Made by a program: the position numbers and the translations under genes. From Sphingomonadales bacterium (lineage in GTDB: Bacteria > Bacteroidota > Bacteroidia > Chitinophagales > Chitinophagaceae), in assembly GCA_016872195.1 (NCBI GenBank), contig VHAT01000004.1, positions 1-64,000 of the forward strand: a DNA stretch of 64,000 nt. Reading direction: 5' to 3'. Below are positions 43,787 through 53,717 of this stretch, one piece after another; position 1 is the stretch's first letter; each line of letters starts with the position of its first letter. Below the pieces are notes generated by a model, which ran no database searches, was not told where the DNA came from, and saw only the letters and a program-made list of their open reading frames with translations.

Positions 43787-45691
43787 TTATTTTCTTATAA
43801 AAAATTGAATGAAGAGCATGACCGCCATACTCAGCACCATCAAAAGCACGTAAAGTCCTACTTGCCCGCTTTGGACGAATCGAAGCTGGCGTGCACTGTA
43901 CTGTACGGCGCGGCCTACTCCATTGACAAATCCGTCAATGACTTTAGCCTCTGCTACCGAGCGTAGCCATGCGGCCATCCAGGAAAGCGGCTGTACGATC
44001 AACTTATCGTAGATCTCATCCACATACCATTTATTTTCCAGTAAGCGGGTAAAAGGACTGGTAGATACACCGGGTTGATAATGCCTGTAACGCCACCATG
44101 CGGCCAAGACCATCAACAAGACCAAAACGGTAGAAGTGGCCATTAATATATACTCCGTTTCGTGCGAAACCGCATGGGGTACCACCGGAATAACCGGCGA
44201 TAAAAACTGGATCAACGGTTCGGCATTTGGCAGTAAGACCTCGGGTATCCCTACCCAACCTCCGATCACGGAGAGTACGGCCAGCACAAGAAGAGGAAGG
44301 GTCATGGCCCAAGGACTTTCATGCAAGTGATGCTTTTGCTCTTCGGTTCCTCTAAATTGGCCAGCAAAGGTCAAGAACAGTAATCGGAACATATAGAAGG
44401 CCGTCAACAAGGCGGCAAATAAAGCCAGCCCATACTGAAGGGGCGAATGCAAAAAGACGCTAAGCAAAATGGCATCCTTCGAGAAGAACCCACTGAAAGG
44501 AGGGATGCCCGCGATCGCGATGCAACCGATCAAAAAAGTAAAATAAGTGATACGCAGCTTTGTGGATAAGCCTCCCATTTTTCTAATGTCTTGTTCTCCT
44601 CCCATCGCGTGGATCACACTGCCGCTGCCTAAGAAAAGCAAGGCCTTGAAGAAAGCATGCGTCATCACATGAAAGACCGCGGCGGCATAAGCCCCCGTTC
44701 CCAAGGCCAAAAACATAAAGCCTAGTTGACTGACCGTTGAATAGGCCAATACTTTTTTAATATCATTTTGCGCCAGGGCAATCGAAGCGGCCAGCAAGGC
44801 CGTAAGTAACCCTACCCACGAAATTAGATGCAGGGTATGCGGCGCTAACGAATACAAGAAATTACTGCGGGCAATTAGGTAAATACCTGCTGTTACCATG
44901 GTGGCGGCATGGATCAGTGCGGAGACGGGCGTGGGACCTGCCATCGCATCAGGAAGCCATGTGTAGAGGGGCAGCTGAGCACTTTTACCCGTAGCGCCAA
45001 TAAAAAATAACAAGGTGATCACCGTAATATCGGTGGCCGTAAAGCGTTCGGTAAATTGATGTTGTTGTACGAAAGAGAAGAAATCCTGAAAGCCCACTAC
45101 GCCCGATTTGGTAATGATCCAGAACAGTGCTACCAAAAAGGCCAGATCGCCAATGCGGTTCATGATGAAGGCCTTATTGGCGGCCGCGGTATAAGCAGGA
45201 TTTTTGAACCAATATCCGATCAACAAATAAGAACAAAGGCCTACTCCCTCCCACCCTATGAACAAGATCACATAGTTGGAGCCCAGCACCAGCAAGAGCA
45301 TCGAGAACACGAATAAATTCAAATAAGAAAAGTAGCGGGCAAACTGATCGGGGTCTTCCTCGTGCATATAGGCGGTAGAATACACATGGATCAAGAAACC
45401 GACTCCGGTAATGATCAGCAAGAAGAGCGATGAGAGGGCATCGAGTTGAAAAGAGAAGGGAATGGTTAGCGTGCCCACTTTTATAAAATCAAAATAGTGG
45501 ATCACCTCACTGTGGCCGGATTTTACGTGAAGAAAAACAAGCACACTCAAGACAAAGGAGCCCAATACCGATAGCGAACCGATCCATCCCGCCATGGACC
45601 GGGACATATAACGACGGCCGAGTCCGTTCAACAGCGAACCCAGTAAGGGGAGCAGCGGTATCCAGTAAGCCAATTGAAAAATATCTTGCAT
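43787..45691 (-). CDS. nuoL: NADH-quinone oxidoreductase subunit L
   Basis: NuoL is the distal proton pump of complex I and carries the long lateral helix. The 634-residue protein has about 16 membrane segments, with YMHEEDPDQFARYFSYLNLF (~108), GWEGVGLCSYLLIGYW (~145), AQLPLYTWLPDAMAGPTPVS (~238), VLAYSTVSQLGFMF (~315) and FSGFFSKDAIL (~400). The length and C-terminal lateral-helix region (~540-634) are normal. It lies between nuoK and nuoM. Confidence 0.97.
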   Translation of the reverse strand: MQDIFQLAYWIPLLPLLGSLLNGLGRRYMSRSMAGWIGSLSVLGSFVLSVLVFLHVKSGHSEVIHYFDFIKVGTLTIPFSFQLDALSSLFLLIITGVGFLIHVYSTAYMHEEDPDQFARYFSYLNLFVFSMLLLVLGSNYVILFIGWEGVGLCSYLLIGYWFKNPAYTAAANKAFIMNRIGDLAFLVALFWIITKSGVVGFQDFFSFVQQHQFTERFTATDITVITLLFFIGATGKSAQLPLYTWLPDAMAGPTPVSALIHAATMVTAGIYLIARSNFLYSLAPHTLHLISWVGLLTALLAASIALAQNDIKKVLAYSTVSQLGFMFLALGTGAYAAAVFHVMTHAFFKALLFLGSGSVIHAMGGEQDIRKMGGLSTKLRITYFTFLIGCIAIAGIPPFSGFFSKDAILLSVFLHSPLQYGLALFAALLTAFYMFRLLFLTFAGQFRGTEEQKHHLHESPWAMTLPLLVLAVLSVIGGWVGIPEVLLPNAEPLIQFLSPVIPVVPHAVSHETEYILMATSTVLVLLMVLAAWWRYRHYQPGVSTSPFTRLLENKWYVDEIYDKLIVQPLSWMAAWLRSVAEAKVIDGFVNGVGRAVQYSARQLRFVQSGQVGLYVLLMVLSMAVMLFIQFFIRK

Positions 45692-45710
45692 AAACAGGCT
45701 GTATAAATGG

Positions 45711-46049
45711 TCAGTGTTTTAAACGATTCAGAAAATTAATATCTACCGAATGCACATTGCGATACATCATAACGATAATAGCCAGCCCCACACTCACCTC
45801 TGCCGCCGCCACGACCATAATAAAGAACACGAATAATTGACCATCCACACCGGCCTGCCCAGCAACCTGCCCTGCCTCAAAGGCCGCTTGGTAATGCATC
45901 TTCGAAAACGCGACCAATAGCAAATTGACCGCATTGAGCATTAACTCTATGCACATAAAGATGATGATGGCATTGCGACGAGTGAGTACCCCCACCATTC
46001 CAATGGTGAACAGCGCCAGCGACAAGAACAGATAATAGTTTATAGGCAT
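45711..46049 (-). CDS. nuoK: NADH-quinone oxidoreductase subunit K
   Basis: NuoK is a three-helix subunit of the complex I membrane arm. The 112-residue protein shows the conserved [17 protein letters not shown] (~31-47) with the buried Glu, and a second Glu in [13 protein letters not shown] (~80). The ATG at 46049 ([10 protein letters not shown]) is preferred over one nine codons upstream that would overlap nuoJ. Confidence 0.95.
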   Translation of the reverse strand: MPINYYLFLSLALFTIGMVGVLTRRNAIIIFMCIELMLNAVNLLLVAFSKMHYQAAFEAGQVAGQAGVDGQLFVFFIMVVAAAEVSVGLAIIVMMYRNVHSVDINFLNRLKH

Positions 46050-46059
46050 GTTGTCTGCG

Positions 46060-46560
46060 TTAGTCTTTTTTTCCAATTACGACCGCGCCAACCATAGCGC
46101 TCAAAAAAAGTATACTGGAGATCTCGAAGGGAACCACGTAGCGGGTAAAGAGCTCATTGCCGAGTACTTTAATGAGCCCTATTTGACCATCCATGACCAT
46201 GGCCGTACGGGCTTTGAGTTCGGAATCTTTGAGGGCAGCTACCAATACCAGTAAAAAAATACCCCCACTGACCGTTCCGGCCAAGGTGATCCAGCGTTTG
46301 CTGCCGGTGGGCCCTTCCTGGCGAGCATTCATGAGCATGATCACGAACAAGAACAATACCATAATGGCACCGGCATAAACGATAATATTGACAACGGCCA
46401 GAAACTGGGCGTTGAGCAAGATATAGTGCCCAGAGATCGCAAAGAAAGTAATGATCAGCCATAGCACACTATAGACCGGGTTCTTGCTGGTGATCACCAT
46501 CAAGGCACTGAACAAGGCCATCGCCGATAAAACCCAAAAAAGAATTTGCACTATACTCAT
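46060..46560 (-). CDS. nuoJ: NADH-quinone oxidoreductase subunit J
   Basis: NuoJ is a five-helix subunit of the complex I membrane arm. The 166-residue protein has [18 protein letters not shown] (~26-43), the conserved region [20 protein letters not shown] (~58-77) with the pi-bulge helix, and a last helix ending in GAVVIGKKD. It starts two bases after nuoI and ends 10 bases before nuoK. Confidence 0.95.
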   Translation of the reverse strand: MSIVQILFWVLSAMALFSALMVITSKNPVYSVLWLIITFFAISGHYILLNAQFLAVVNIIVYAGAIMVLFLFVIMLMNARQEGPTGSKRWITLAGTVSGGIFLLVLVAALKDSELKARTAMVMDGQIGLIKVLGNELFTRYVVPFEISSILFLSAMVGAVVIGKKD

Positions 46561-46562
46561 CT

Positions 46563-47123
46563 CTAATTAGTATGAAGGGTTGAATGCTGCGGTTTTCGAT
46601 CGTCCAAAGCCTGTAGATATGCATCGCGCTCGTTTACCGGATGGGGTATCAACAACTCATCCTTTGCATAAATAAATCCTTTACGGGCATAGTTAGCGGG
46701 TGCAAAGGTCTGCGAGAGATAAATAGCGTCCTTGGGACAAGCCTCTTCGCAAAGTCCACAAAAAATACAGCGCAACATATTGATCTCGTACTTGGCCGCA
46801 TATTTCTCTTCGCGATAGAGATGTTCTTCGCCAGGTTGTCTCTCTGCGGCCTCCATGGTGATAGCCTCCGCCGGACAGGCTACGGCACAAAGTCCGCAAG
46901 CGGTGCAATTCTCTCGTCCATCCTGATCGCGATTGAGCACATGCAACCCCCTGAATACTTTCGAAAAGGTCCGCTGCTGTTCGGGATATTGGATCGTAGC
47001 CTTCTTCATAAAAAGGTGACGAAGGGTGATTCCCATCCCCTTAAGAATATTCCAGAGGTAAATACTCTCGAGCCATGTCATGGGCTGACGATCGACCGGT
47101 TTAGCTCTTTGCGTTAGTTGCAT
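46563..47123 (-). CDS. nuoI: NADH-quinone oxidoreductase subunit I
   Basis: NuoI is the 8Fe ferredoxin-like subunit carrying clusters N6a and N6b. The 186-residue protein has two CxxCxxCxxxCP motifs, CTACGLCAVACP (~78) and CIFCGLCEEACP (~117), after an N-terminal helix that lies on the membrane. Each motif is complete. It lies between nuoH and nuoJ. Confidence 0.96.
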   Translation of the reverse strand: MQLTQRAKPVDRQPMTWLESIYLWNILKGMGITLRHLFMKKATIQYPEQQRTFSKVFRGLHVLNRDQDGRENCTACGLCAVACPAEAITMEAAERQPGEEHLYREEKYAAKYEINMLRCIFCGLCEEACPKDAIYLSQTFAPANYARKGFIYAKDELLIPHPVNERDAYLQALDDRKPQHSTLHTN

Positions 47124-47142
47124 ACAATTGGTGATTGAGAAC

Positions 47143-48198
47143 TCACTTATTTAAGAATAACATGACCGCCGCACTGATCAGCATATTGATCAGCGCAAGG
47201 GGTATTAATTTTTTCCAACCCAAATTCATTAATTGGTCGTACCGGAAACGAGGTATGGTCCAACGGATCCAGATAAAGACGAACAAGAAAAATGATACTT
47301 TGGCCATCATGGCAGCAAAGGTCAGCAACGACAAGACCACGGGAGAACCATCCCAGGTGGCTTCATTGAAGAATGGGATATCGTAGCCGCCAAAGAACAA
47401 GGTGGCCATTACGGCACTGCTCACGAACATATTGATATATTCAGCAAACAAATAAAAGCCCAGCTTCATCGAGGAATATTCCTGGTGATATCCAAAATTC
47501 AATTCGTTCTCCGCCTCGGGCAGATCAAAGGGTGTACGATTACACTCGGCCAAGGCGCAAACGAAAAAGATCAAAAAACCCAAGGGTTGATAAAGCACAT
47601 TCCAACCATTTTGCATCTGGTGCTCTACCATGGCACTCATATTGAGTGAACCCGTCATGAACAATACCGCGATCAACGCGAGTCCCATGGGCAGTTCATA
47701 AGACACCATTTGCGAGGCGCCACGGATGGCTGCGATCAGTGAAAATTTATTATTGGAAGCCCACCCCCCGATCATAATACCGTATACCCCTACACTCACG
47801 ATACCGAAGACGATCAGTATACCCATATCGACATCGGCCACTTGTAAAGCCACGGTGTGATTGTTCAGGGTAAAAGAAGCACCCCAGGGAATAACTGTAC
47901 TGGTGATCAGCGCAACGATCATAGCCAAGGCGGGACCCAGTAAGAATAAGAATCGATTGGAGCTGGTAGGGGTGATCTCTTCTTTGAAAAATAATTTACC
48001 CCCGTCGGCCAGTGGTTGAAAAATACCAAATGGCCCGGCTCTATTAGGGCCCATGCGGTCTTGCATCCAACCGGCGATCTTTCTTTCGGCCAAGGTGGTG
48101 TACATGGCAATAAAGAAAGATAATCCGATGAGGGCGCCGATCAAGATCAGCTTTTCAATGATATACCAACTATCCATGGCAATTACATACATGTTCAT
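47143..48198 (-). CDS. nuoH: NADH-quinone oxidoreductase subunit H
   Basis: NuoH forms part of the quinone tunnel at the joint of the two arms. The 351-residue protein has about 8 helices and the signatures ERKIAGWMQDRMGPNRAGPFG (~35, shown here whole only to its first 20 in spirit: ERKIAGWMQDRMGPNRAG), IGGWASNNKFSLIAAIR (~135), AECNRTPFDLPEAENEL (~220). The ATG at 48198 is chosen because it lies four bases after the nuoG stop; the longer frame would run back into nuoG. Confidence 0.95.
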   Translation of the reverse strand: MNMYVIAMDSWYIIEKLILIGALIGLSFFIAMYTTLAERKIAGWMQDRMGPNRAGPFGIFQPLADGGKLFFKEEITPTSSNRFLFLLGPALAMIVALITSTVIPWGASFTLNNHTVALQVADVDMGILIVFGIVSVGVYGIMIGGWASNNKFSLIAAIRGASQMVSYELPMGLALIAVLFMTGSLNMSAMVEHQMQNGWNVLYQPLGFLIFFVCALAECNRTPFDLPEAENELNFGYHQEYSSMKLGFYLFAEYINMFVSSAVMATLFFGGYDIPFFNEATWDGSPVVLSLLTFAAMMAKVSFFLFVFIWIRWTIPRFRYDQLMNLGWKKLIPLALINMLISAAVMLFLNK

Positions 48199-48202
48199 AC
48201 AA

Positions 48203-49327
48203 TTATTTTCCCTGATCGGTCGGTGAATTAAAATCCTTTCCGGTAGCGGCACCGGGAAGTTGACTCAGCTCAATTCTATTTACTTCACTTACCTCATGAA
48301 TATCCATCATCAACTTAGGGGCTCGGCCTCCCATTACCTCAGGTAATGTCTCCTTTGGCGTTTGCAACTGTTGATAATGCCCTTGTGAGATAACCGAGTG
48401 ACGGCTAACATCGGCAGGCCCCTCGATCACCCAATCATGGGCCGATTTTTTATCGAAGCGACAGGTATTGCAAATCCAACCGGGTTTCCCTTCGTGGCTG
48501 CATACTTCTCCCCATTGGTCTTTTCTGGCCGTAACGCGAAGTACTTCATCGCCGCGTTGCCATAAGGTGACCTTTCCGCAACAATCCGGGCAATCGCGGT
48601 GCGCATAAACGGGTTTGGTAAACCAAACGCGGTTCTTGAATCGAAATGTTTTATCGGTAAGCGCCCCCACCGGACATACATCGATCATGTTACCGCTAAA
48701 ATTGTTATCGATGGCTTTAGAGATATGCGTAGAGATCTCGGCATGATCGCCCCGATCGAGCACTCCATGCACACGCTGATCGGTAAGCTGGTCGGCCACA
48801 TAGGTACAACGATAGCAAAGTATGCATCGCGTCATGTGCAACTGGATGTATGGGCCAATATCCTCTTTTTCAAACGTGCGGCGATCGAATTCGTAACGAG
48901 TACCCTCCTTACCATGCTCATAACCGAGGTCTTGCAAATGACACTCTCCAGCCTGATCGCAAACGGGACAATCCAGGGGATGATTGAGCAATAAAAACTC
49001 CACTACTCCTGCACGAGCTTCCTTTACTTTATCGCTGGTAATATTTTTAACCACCATACCCTCCATGACACCGGTGCGACAACTCGCTACCAGTTTGGGC
49101 ATAGGACGAGGATCGGCCGTAGAACCCGCTGCTACTTCGACCAGACAAGTACGGCATTTCCCTCCACTACCCTCGAGCTTGCTATAGTAACACATGGCCG
49201 GAGGGGTTACGTCGCCTCCGATCTGTCGGGCTGCATTCAAAATGGTCGTCCCCGCAGGCACCTCTATGGTGATGTTATCGATAGTGACCTTTACGCCAGG
49301 AACGGTATTGTTAGTTTCGGATGACAT
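48203..49327 (-). CDS. nuoG: NADH-quinone oxidoreductase subunit G, short form
   Basis: This electron-carrying subunit of complex I has 374 residues, less than half of classical NuoG. Present are the 2Fe-2S ferredoxin domain (~10-90: Cys in AMCYYSKLEGSGGKCRTC, ASC), the His/Cys cluster HPLDCPVCDQAGEC (~116-129), the 4Fe-4S motif CILCYRC (~168) with CPVGAL (~217), and a start of the next domain with CPDCC and ICNTCRFD (~285). The molybdopterin-like C-terminal domain is absent. Similar short forms are usual in Bacteroidota. It lies between nuoF and nuoH. Confidence 0.92.
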   Translation of the reverse strand: MSSETNNTVPGVKVTIDNITIEVPAGTTILNAARQIGGDVTPPAMCYYSKLEGSGGKCRTCLVEVAAGSTADPRPMPKLVASCRTGVMEGMVVKNITSDKVKEARAGVVEFLLLNHPLDCPVCDQAGECHLQDLGYEHGKEGTRYEFDRRTFEKEDIGPYIQLHMTRCILCYRCTYVADQLTDQRVHGVLDRGDHAEISTHISKAIDNNFSGNMIDVCPVGALTDKTFRFKNRVWFTKPVYAHRDCPDCCGKVTLWQRGDEVLRVTARKDQWGEVCSHEGKPGWICNTCRFDKKSAHDWVIEGPADVSRHSVISQGHYQQLQTPKETLPEVMGGRAPKLMMDIHEVSEVNRIELSQLPGAATGKDFNSPTDQGK

Positions 49328-49345
49328 ATTTCTTTAGTTGATGGG

Positions 49346-50710
49346 CTATGCCATAACGGGATTAGGTACATGAATAGGATCTGCATAATGCATAAGTCCA
49401 TAATTGCGCTGCTGTGCCTCTTGCGGATGCAACACGTGCCATTCAAATTCGTCTCTGAAATGACGGATAGCAGCAGCAACGGGCCAGGCCGCGGCATCTC
49501 CCAGTGGACAAATGGTATTGCCTTCGATCTTGCGCTGAATATCCCAGAGCAGATCGATATCACTTATTTTTCCTTTGCCCGTCTCTATATTCCACAAGAT
49601 CTTTTCCATCCAACCAGTACCCTCCCGACAAGGCGAGCACTGGCCACAACTCTCATGACGATAGAATCGAGCCAGCGAATAAGTATGACGCACCACGCAC
49701 TGGCTGTCATCGAGTACGATAAAGCCTCCTGATCCCATCATGGATCCGGTGGCAAAGCCTCCGTCGGCCAAACTCTCGTAGTTCATCATGCGCGTTTCGC
49801 CCTTCGCGGTCTTCAGTAAAAGATTGGCAGGCAAAATGGGCACTGACGATCCACCCGGTATACAGGCTTTTAATTTTTTTCCAGCAGGGATACCACCGCA
49901 GTATTCATCACTATAAATAAATTCCTCTACCGAAATGGTCATATCGATCTCGTAAACACCTGGCTTATTGATATTGCCACAAGCAGAAATAAGTTTAGTC
50001 CCTGTAGACTTACCCATACCGATCTTAGCATACTCCTCGCCCCCCTCATTGATGATGGGTACGACGGCGGCTACGGTCTCCACATTATTGACCACTGTGG
50101 GACAGCCCCATAATCCTTTTACCGCCGGGAAAGGAGGCTTGATGCGCGGATTCCCTCTTTTGCCCTCGAGAGATTCCAGTAAGGCGGTCTCTTCTCCACA
50201 GATATAGGCACCGGCTCCGCGATGCACATAAATATCGCAGTCGAATCCACGGCCCAGAATATTTTTTCCCAACCAGCCATTGGCCCTGGCTTCGTCAATA
50301 GCCTTCTCCAAAATTTCGGCGACCCAGGCGTATTCTCCGCGGATATAGACATAAGAGCGATTAGAACCCAAGGCGTAAGAAGCGGTGATCATTCCTTCTA
50401 TCAGCAAATGCGGAATAAATTCCATCAGATAGCGGTCTTTGAACGTACCCGGCTCCGATTCGTCGGCATTCACCACCAGGTAGCGCGGAACACCCTCCGG
50501 CTTGGCCAGAAAGCCCCATTTCATTCCAGTAGGAAAGCCCGCTCCACCTCGTCCGCGCAAGCCACTTTTTTTAACCTCTTCGGTGACCTGATCGGGGCTC
50601 ATCGATTGCAGGGCCTTTTCGACACTACGGTAACCGCCCTCACGACGATAGACCTCGTAGGTAGCAATACCCGGCACATGCGCTTTTTCCAATAATAATT
50701 TTCTTCCCAT
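49346..50710 (-). CDS. nuoF: NADH-quinone oxidoreductase subunit F
   Basis: NuoF binds NADH, FMN and cluster N3, and is where electrons enter complex I. The 454-residue protein has SGLRGRGGAGFPTGMKW (~49, NADH/FMN), GAGAYICGEETALLESLEG (~165), and the cluster ligands SCGQCSPCREGTGWM (~345) and NTICPLGDAAAWPV (~387). All four cluster Cys are present. It follows nuoE by 33 bases. Confidence 0.96.
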   Translation of the reverse strand: MGRKLLLEKAHVPGIATYEVYRREGGYRSVEKALQSMSPDQVTEEVKKSGLRGRGGAGFPTGMKWGFLAKPEGVPRYLVVNADESEPGTFKDRYLMEFIPHLLIEGMITASYALGSNRSYVYIRGEYAWVAEILEKAIDEARANGWLGKNILGRGFDCDIYVHRGAGAYICGEETALLESLEGKRGNPRIKPPFPAVKGLWGCPTVVNNVETVAAVVPIINEGGEEYAKIGMGKSTGTKLISACGNINKPGVYEIDMTISVEEFIYSDEYCGGIPAGKKLKACIPGGSSVPILPANLLLKTAKGETRMMNYESLADGGFATGSMMGSGGFIVLDDSQCVVRHTYSLARFYRHESCGQCSPCREGTGWMEKILWNIETGKGKISDIDLLWDIQRKIEGNTICPLGDAAAWPVAAAIRHFRDEFEWHVLHPQEAQQRNYGLMHYADPIHVPNPVMA

Positions 50711-50743
50711 ATATCAGTAGCCCTACCGGGCTGCATTTCGTTA

Positions 50744-51250
50744 TTAAGTTGTTGCCACCACAGGACGATCCGAAGCCGCCGCAATAAGTTCATCGATCTT
50801 TTCACGTGTAAGATGCTCGCGATAATTTTTTCCTAATTGCAGCATTGGCGCATATCCACAGGCTCCCAAACACTCCACCGTTTTAAGGGTAAATAACCCG
50901 TCCGCAGTCGTTTCTCCGGGACGAATGCCTAAGCGTTCGTATATGTAGGCCACGATGGCTTCGCTGCCATTGAGCATACAAGGTCCGGTCTGGCACACTT
51001 CGAGTACTTGCTTGCCAACGGGCTTCAGATTGTACATGCTGTAAAAAGTAGCTACTTCATACACTTCGATCGCTTGTAACCCCAACAAGCTCGCTATATA
51101 ATCCATAGCCTCGGTACTGAGCCATCCGCCGAATTCTTGTTGGGCCAAGTGCAATACCGGTAACAGGGCACTCTTTTGGCGCCCCTCGGGGTAACGTGCA
51201 ATAATTTGTTGCACCTCTTTTAATTTATCAGCAGAAAAACACAAACTCAT
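50744..51250 (-). CDS. nuoE: NADH-quinone oxidoreductase subunit E
   Basis: NuoE is the thioredoxin-fold 2Fe-2S subunit (cluster N1a). The 168-residue protein shows EVATFYSMYNLKPVG (~60), and the four ligands in EVCQTGPCML (~84-90) and VECLGACGYAP (~125-131). The length is normal. It lies between nuoD and nuoF. Confidence 0.95.
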   Translation of the reverse strand: MSLCFSADKLKEVQQIIARYPEGRQKSALLPVLHLAQQEFGGWLSTEAMDYIASLLGLQAIEVYEVATFYSMYNLKPVGKQVLEVCQTGPCMLNGSEAIVAYIYERLGIRPGETTADGLFTLKTVECLGACGYAPMLQLGKNYREHLTREKIDELIAAASDRPVVATT

Positions 51251-51279
51251 GTTCGATCTCTTTTTTTTCAGCGGTCGTT

Positions 51280-52500
51280 TTATGCATCCATTTCTCCGGC
51301 GATCAGATTTAAACTACTCATGGTGATGATAGCATCGCTGAGCATGGCTCCCTTGATCAATTCCTCAAAAGCCTGGTAATAAATAAAACAAGGTCTTCTG
51401 AAATGCAATCGATACGGCGCTCTTCCTCCATCGCTGATCAGATAAAATCCTAACTCACCATTGCCCCCTTCTACCGAATGATACACCTCACCGGACGGAA
51501 TATCGGTCTCTCCCATAATGATCTTGAAATGATAGATCAGGGCTTCCATCTTGGTATACACATCTTGCTTGGCAGGAAGATAGTACTCGGGTACATCAGC
51601 ATGATAGACCTCGGCCTCGGCACCGGTAAACGACTGCACTTTTTGATAGGCCTGTCGAATAATGGACAAACTTTGCCACATCTCCTGCTCTCGCACCAAC
51701 CAGCGATCGTAACTATCGCCTGTGCTGCCTACCGGAATGGTAAACTCAAAATCTTGATAACTGCTATAGGGAGAGTGGACACGCACATCGTAGTCAACAC
51801 CGGCCGCCCGCAGGTTCGGACCTGTAAATCCGTAATTCAAGGCGCGCTCCGCACTGATACCGCCCACACCGATGGTGCGATCCATAAAGATGCGATTACG
51901 CTGGAACATGTTCTCAAATTCCTTTAAGGCCTTGGGATATTCCTCGAGGAACTTTTCGAGCTTCTGAAAAGCAATATCATTGAAGTTTCGCTCAAAGCCT
52001 CCAATACGACCCATATTGGTAGTCAGACGCGCTCCGCAGATCTCTTCGTAGATCTCATAGATCAATTCACGATACTGCATCACATACAAAAATCCAGTAT
52101 AGGCCCCGGCATCTACGCCCATGATCGAGTTACAGATCAGGTGATCGGCAATCCGGGACAGCTCCATGACAATAACGCGCAAGTAATCGACCCGCTTGGG
52201 TGTAGTGATCCCCAGCAGTTTTTCGCAGGTCATGTGCCAGCCCATATTGTTGAGCGGAGAAGAACAATAATTAAGTCGATCGGTGAGCGTAGTGATCTGT
52301 GCGAGTGGACGACGCTCGGCCAATTTTTCGAAGGCGCGATGAATATAGCCGATGGTTTGATCGGCCGACACAATTCGTTCGCCATCGAGCTCAAGGATAT
52401 TTTGCATCACCCCGTGGGTGGCCGGATGCGTCGGCCCCAGATTCAAGGTGGTGGTCGTTTTCTCGATCGATCCTTCTGGCAGTTTTATATGTTCGCTCAT
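51280..52500 (-). CDS. nuoD: NADH-quinone oxidoreductase subunit D
   Basis: NuoD is the 49-kDa-type subunit that forms the quinone site with NuoB. The 406-residue protein has NLGPTHPATHGVM (~19, with the quinone His), IGYIHRAFEKLAERRP (~47), ERNFNDIAFQKLE, and the end motif in SDAIITMSSLNLIAGEMDA. It is a separate gene, not fused to nuoC. It lies 27 bases after nuoC. Confidence 0.96.
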   Translation of the reverse strand: MSEHIKLPEGSIEKTTTTLNLGPTHPATHGVMQNILELDGERIVSADQTIGYIHRAFEKLAERRPLAQITTLTDRLNYCSSPLNNMGWHMTCEKLLGITTPKRVDYLRVIVMELSRIADHLICNSIMGVDAGAYTGFLYVMQYRELIYEIYEEICGARLTTNMGRIGGFERNFNDIAFQKLEKFLEEYPKALKEFENMFQRNRIFMDRTIGVGGISAERALNYGFTGPNLRAAGVDYDVRVHSPYSSYQDFEFTIPVGSTGDSYDRWLVREQEMWQSLSIIRQAYQKVQSFTGAEAEVYHADVPEYYLPAKQDVYTKMEALIYHFKIIMGETDIPSGEVYHSVEGGNGELGFYLISDGGRAPYRLHFRRPCFIYYQAFEELIKGAMLSDAIITMSSLNLIAGEMDA

Positions 52501-52527
52501 ACAGTCTCGTCAGTCGTTTAAAGAGGA

Positions 52528-53034
52528 TTAGCCACGGCCAAACATCTCATCATCTTTGTCAATACGGGTTTGATCTTCTAAAGGAAACTCCTTTCGCATG
52601 GGGAAATAATCCATTTCGTCCACATTCAAAATGCGCTTCAGATTCGGATGGCCCACAAAATGGATCCCGAAAAAATCGTAGGTCTCGCGCTCCATCCAGT
52701 TGGCCGAAGAAAATAAACCGGTTGCGGTGTAGACATCGGGTTGCTCAATGGCAGTAAAGACCTTAAAGCGCAAGCGAATATTTTCCTTAAGATTATGCAA
52801 ATGATACACTACGGCAAGCTCACGACCTTTCTGATCGGGATAATGCACCCCGGTCAGGTCGGTCAAAAAGAGAAAGCCAAGTTGAGGATCATCATAACAA
52901 AAATTGAGCACCTTCAGATTGATCTCCTTGGGCGCCTCAAACTGCAACATGCCGTACGAGGTAGTGAACCCACCGACTAGGTCGCCGAATTTTTCTGTTA
53001 ATCGTTGTTGTATGATCTCATTTGTAAGCGACAT
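52528..53034 (-). CDS. nuoC: NADH-quinone oxidoreductase subunit C
   Basis: NuoC is the 30-kDa-type subunit that scaffolds the peripheral arm. The 168-residue protein carries the family signature ERETYDFFGIHFVGHPNLKR (~113-132) and ends KEFPLEDQTRIDKDD. The ATG at 53034 (MSLTNEIIQQRL) is chosen; the frame continues upstream through nuoB, where it is only a shadow. It lies between nuoB and nuoD. Confidence 0.95.
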   Translation of the reverse strand: MSLTNEIIQQRLTEKFGDLVGGFTTSYGMLQFEAPKEINLKVLNFCYDDPQLGFLFLTDLTGVHYPDQKGRELAVVYHLHNLKENIRLRFKVFTAIEQPDVYTATGLFSSANWMERETYDFFGIHFVGHPNLKRILNVDEMDYFPMRKEFPLEDQTRIDKDDEMFGRG

Positions 53035-53074
53035 GCCTGTTTTTTTTTGCCTGCGTGCACCAGCACCACAGACC

Positions 53075-53659
53075 TTATTGAATACCGTAACTTTCGAGTA
53101 ACGCTTTGTAGGTTTCAGAGTTGCGCCTACGCAGACTTTCTTTTCCGACCAGGTCCTGAATACGCAGTACTCCATCGATGATCGCTTCCGGACGCGGAGG
53201 ACAACCCGGCACATACACATCGACCGGCACCACCTGATCGATACCCTGTAATACACTGTAGGTATCGAAGATGCCACCGCTGCTGGCACAAGCTCCCACG
53301 GCAATCACCCAACGGGGTTCAGCCATTTGCAGATAGACTTGTTTTACCACGGGTCCCATTTTTTTGGCAATGGTTCCCATTACCATCAACAGATCGCACT
53401 GACGGGGTGAGAATCCGACACGCTCCGATCCAAAACGAGCCAGGTCGTAATGAGAGCCCATGGTGGCCATAAATTCAATACCGCAGCAAGAGGTTGCGAA
53501 AGGCAAGGGCCAGATGGAATTCTTTCGGGCCAATCCGATCACGGAATTGAGTGAAGTAGCAAAAAAGCCCTCTCCCTGATGACCCGACGGCATCGGGGCC
53601 ATACTGATATCCGCCTCCAATGGCTTTTTGATAAGATTGTACGATACCGGACGACTCAT
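53075..53659 (-). CDS. nuoB: NADH-quinone oxidoreductase subunit B
   Basis: NuoB carries cluster N2, the last before quinone. The 194-residue protein has TSCCGIEFMATMG (~57, the paired Cys), then GACASSGGIFD (~127) and VPGCPPRPEAIIDG (~157), giving all four ligands. It lies 58 bases after nuoA and 40 bases before nuoC. Confidence 0.96.
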   Translation of the reverse strand: MSRPVSYNLIKKPLEADISMAPMPSGHQGEGFFATSLNSVIGLARKNSIWPLPFATSCCGIEFMATMGSHYDLARFGSERVGFSPRQCDLLMVMGTIAKKMGPVVKQVYLQMAEPRWVIAVGACASSGGIFDTYSVLQGIDQVVPVDVYVPGCPPRPEAIIDGVLRIQDLVGKESLRRRNSETYKALLESYGIQ

Positions 53660-53717
53660 GTTCCTACTATTTTATACCATAACAAGTTAGAAGGTTGAAT
53701 GTTGCTGCAACCTCTAA

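Noticed and set aside
44563-44571. TGTGGATAA (reverse DnaA box) inside nuoL
   Set aside because: It lies in coding sequence far from any replication gene and matches the chance rate for a 9-mer.
52528-53304. A longer NuoC beginning at 53304
   Set aside because: The extra 90 residues are the shifted reading of nuoB and have no family similarity; the ATG at 53034 gives a normal NuoC.
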